DNA from: Ruegeria sp. THAF57
Lineage (GTDB): Bacteria > Pseudomonadota > Alphaproteobacteria > Rhodobacterales > Rhodobacteraceae
DNA length: 64,000 bases
Direction of reading: 5' to 3'
Assembly: GCF_903914075.1 (NCBI RefSeq)
Contig: NZ_CAIWNQ010000001.1
Coordinates: 620,001 to 684,000 of the forward strand
Positions within the stretch are counted from its first letter, which is position 1, and every line of letters begins with the position of its first letter. The position numbers and the translations under genes were made by a program. Of this stretch, positions 62,083 through 64,000 are shown in pieces. Under the pieces are notes generated by a model, which searched no databases, had not been told where the DNA came from, and saw nothing but the letters and a program-made list of their open reading frames with translations.

Positions 62083-63142
62083 GATGCTACAGCCCGGCGC
62101 AACGATCGGTATTCTTGGCGGTGGTCAATTGGGACGGATGCTGTCGGTCGCAGCGGCCCGTCTGGGGTTTCTGACCCACATATATGAGCCTGGCGCAAAC
62201 CCGCCTGCCGGTCATGTGGCCGACCGGGTGACAACGGCACCCTATGAGGACGCCGACGCGTTGAAAGCCTTCGCCGAGTCGGTCGATGTCATCACCTACG
62301 AGTTCGAAAACATCCCGACCGAGGCGCTGGACATTTTGGAAACCCACCGCCCCATTCGCCCCGGCCGCGAGGCGCTGCGCGTCAGCCAGGATCGCCTGAC
62401 CGAAAAGAGATTTCTGCAAGGGCTCGGCCTGCAAACCGCACCGTTTGCCGACATTACTGATCTGGACAGCCTGACAGCCGCGATTGAACAAATCGGAACG
62501 CCTGCGATCCTGAAAACCCGTCGTTTTGGTTATGACGGCAAGGGACAGGCCCGACTACGCACCCCCAAAGATGCCGAGACCGCTTTGGCAGACATGGCCG
62601 GCGCGCCTGCAATTCTTGAAGGATTCGTCGATTTCACTCACGAAATCTCGATCATTGCGGCCCGCGGGCTGGATGGTCAGGTGGCCTGTTTCGACCCCGG
62701 TGAAAACGTGCATCGCGACGGCATCCTGCACACCACAACGGTCCCGGCACGTCTACGCCCCGCGCAGCGTACGGATGCGGTTTTGCTGGCGGCCAATATC
62801 ATGAACGCTCTGGACTATGTGGGCGTGATGGGGGTCGAGCTGTTTGTAACGCCCGGCGGCCTGATCGTGAACGAGATCGCGCCGCGCGTACATAACTCGG
62901 GCCATTGGACGCAAAACGGCTGCGCCGTTGACCAGTTCGAGCAGCATATTCGCGCCGTGGCCGGATGGCCCTTGGGCGACGAGCAGCGCCACTCGGATGT
63001 GGTAATGGAAAACCTGATCGGTGACGACATGAACCGCGTGCCGGAACTGGCCCAGGAGCGTAACGTGGCCCTACATCTCTATGGAAAGGCCGTGGTTAAG
63101 GCAGGTCGGAAGATGGGGCATTTCAACCGTATCATGCGCTGA
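62075..63142 (+). CDS. purK: N5-carboxyaminoimidazole ribonucleotide synthase
   Basis: 355-residue ATP-grasp enzyme: [20 protein letters not shown] at the start, [23 protein letters not shown], and the late [14 protein letters not shown]. It carboxylates AIR with bicarbonate and ATP. The ATG at 62075 is eight bases from GGAG inside purE; the frame is open upstream within purE only as a shadow. Together with class I PurE it gives the two-step bacterial route. Confidence 0.95.
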   Translation: MTEMLQPGATIGILGGGQLGRMLSVAAARLGFLTHIYEPGANPPAGHVADRVTTAPYEDADALKAFAESVDVITYEFENIPTEALDILETHRPIRPGREALRVSQDRLTEKRFLQGLGLQTAPFADITDLDSLTAAIEQIGTPAILKTRRFGYDGKGQARLRTPKDAETALADMAGAPAILEGFVDFTHEISIIAARGLDGQVACFDPGENVHRDGILHTTTVPARLRPAQRTDAVLLAANIMNALDYVGVMGVELFVTPGGLIVNEIAPRVHNSGHWTQNGCAVDQFEQHIRAVAGWPLGDEQRHSDVVMENLIGDDMNRVPELAQERNVALHLYGKAVVKAGRKMGHFNRIMR

Positions 63143-63145
63143 GAA

Positions 63146-63194
63146 ATCGCGCTGGCGCGCGATGCCTCCGGCGGGGATATTTGCAGCCAGATGA
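63146..63194. repeat. Intergenic hairpin plus Rhodobacteraceae-type dispersed element (candidate)
   Basis: After purK, ATCGCGC (63146-63152) pairs with GCGCGAT (63157-63163). The adjoining GCCTCCGGCGGGGATATTT (63164-63182) and following CCAGATGAAG resemble, from memory, a word seen downstream of many genes in Rhodobacteraceae genomes. It may be a 3' processing or termination element. Only one copy is in this window. Confidence 0.35.
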
Positions 63195-63204
63195 AGCGCG
63201 CGGA

Positions 63205-64000
63205 TCAGGCTAGGAACCGAGCCGCGATATCACCAGCCATGTAGCTGATCCGACCCGCTGCCATTGTGGCGGCAACCCGGTGTGTCTTTGCGTCTAGAAT
63301 GACCAGATCGGCACGTTGGCCTGGCACCAGCGTGCCACGGTCCTGCAATCCCAGAACCTGCGCCGGGCCGGAGGATACAAGGCTCCAGGCACCGGCAAAA
63401 TCCAGCAAACCGCTTTTGGCCAGCATCAAAGCAGCACGGCGTGGACTGGGGTAATGGTAATCCGAGGCCAGAGCATCGCACAGCCCCATGGCAATCAGGT
63501 CAAGCGCACTGGCATTGCCTTTATGCGATCCGCCACGCACCACATTCGGGGATCCCAGAATAACGTGATCTCCGGCAGCGCGAGCGGCCTCGGCGGCCTC
63601 AAGCGTTTCGGGAAACTCAGAAATGCGCGCGCCCCGATTTCGCCAGTCGGCCCGGGTTGTTGATGTCGCGTCATCGTGGCTGCCCATGCGCACCCCCTGC
63701 CCCGCCAGTGCCGCGCAGAGATCATCCAGCGCCTGAGGCACCTCGGAGCTGCGGGCGTGCATGGATAGCAACATCTCAAAGTGTTTGTCTGGGTTGCGCC
63801 CAGCCTTCAACGCCTGTCCTGTCAGGCGCGGCGGTTTGCGCCCTTCTGCCAGACGGTCATGCGGCAGGTGGTCGTTAAATACAACGTAGGGCACTTGCCA
63901 CGCTGCGATACGTTCGGGCAAGCCCTCATAGTCGTCCAGCATATGCGTCTCAAACCGCAGTTGAGGCAGCAAGTCCGTTACGACTTGGCCTTTCACCGAC
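63205..64000 (-). CDS. phnM: Alpha-D-ribose 1-methylphosphonate 5-triphosphate diphosphatase, C-terminal part
   Basis: The gene runs off the right edge; about 265 C-terminal residues are visible. It is an amidohydrolase-fold protein of the PhnM type: GSHDDATSTTRADWRNRGA, SEFPETLEAAEAARAAG, ILGSPNVVRGGSHKGN and CDALASDYHYPSPRRAA with the metal-binding SDY, then a typical amidohydrolase C-terminus (GQRADLVILD). PhnM splits diphosphate from the ribose 1-phosphonate intermediate in the C-P lyase route, so phosphonate use genes probably lie to the right. Convergent with purK. Confidence 0.92.
   Translation of the reverse strand, partial: SVKGQVVTDLLPQLRFETHMLDDYEGLPERIAAWQVPYVVFNDHLPHDRLAEGRKPPRLTGQALKAGRNPDKHFEMLLSMHARSSEVPQALDDLCAALAGQGVRMGSHDDATSTTRADWRNRGARISEFPETLEAAEAARAAGDHVILGSPNVVRGGSHKGNASALDLIAMGLCDALASDYHYPSPRRAALMLAKSGLLDFAGAWSLVSSGPAQVLGLQDRGTLVPGQRADLVILDAKTHRVAATMAAGRISYMAGDIAARFLA

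Noticed and set aside
1..64000. tRNA, rRNA, CRISPR or insertion-sequence signatures
   Set aside because: No T-loop-like words with paired arms, no regularly spaced repeats and no transposase-like translation were seen on either strand.

Overview
The window looks like a chromosomal segment of a marine Rhodobacteraceae (Roseobacter-group) alphaproteobacterium. The evidence is the high-GC coding sequence, the complete beta-hydroxyaspartate cycle cluster (bhcRABCD), a bifunctional sulfate adenylyltransferase/APS kinase, a Roseobacter-type Hint-domain protein, DUF6455-like, DUF1150, DUF1467 and DUF465 genes, an Hsp20-DUF1150 pair, and a metR-metF divergon. It is mostly dense core genome: no rRNA, tRNA, CRISPR array, transposase or prophage was found. 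Two genes are cut by the edges, putA at the left and phnM at the right.

Layout. 0-8 kb: the end of putA, a rhomboid protease, then bhcR divergent from bhcABCD, which turns glyoxylate plus glycine into oxaloacetate through aspartate. 8-14 kb: an inositol-monophosphatase-family enzyme, metR/metF, a J-domain protein, a YHS protein, a YghU-type glutathione transferase, an SseB-family protein and a uracil-DNA glycosylase. 14.5-19 kb: a surface-polysaccharide operon, kpsT-kpsE-kdsA-phosphomannomutase. 19-29 kb: AsmA, RimO, DgkA, small envelope proteins, a dual-CDGSH iron-sulfur protein that abuts three tandem cysteine-rich paralogues, an IMPACT-family protein, an M48 lipoprotein, nitroreductase, an EI24 protein and methylmalonyl-CoA epimerase. 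29-45 kb: a response regulator, aspS, folate genes pabB/pabC, carB, a MarR-controlled RND efflux pair, a long FabH-type synthase and thymidine kinase. 45-54 kb: glyoxylate/hydroxypyruvate reductase, CsaA, ProC, YbjN, UbiK, Lgt, MidA, PgeF, a Hint protein, and an Lrp-type regulator with trxB. 54-64 kb: a RES-domain protein, a six-helix membrane/ferredoxin/adenylate cyclase fusion, SAT-APS kinase, a GT10 glycosyltransferase with a PhzF-like enzyme, Hsp20, PurE/PurK and the end of PhnM.

Physiology. The gene set points to a heterotroph using C2 compounds (glyoxylate/glycolate via bhc, with a separate glyoxylate reductase), proline and probably phosphonates, with sulfate assimilation or activation and a Kdo-linked surface polysaccharide.

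The less ordinary items are: the membrane cyclase with a four-cysteine ferredoxin domain and histidine-rich helices (a candidate redox-to-cAMP sensor); an unpaired RES-domain gene whose first codons form a perfect hairpin; two strong unassigned RNA-like structures, one in the tdk leader and one between ybjN and ubiK; the CDGSH/cysteine-rich cluster; a Hint protein whose nucleophile position appears to be alanine; and a perfectly nested palindrome in front of the marR-efflux operon. All functional calls come from reading the translated sequence and remembered family motifs; no database search was possible.
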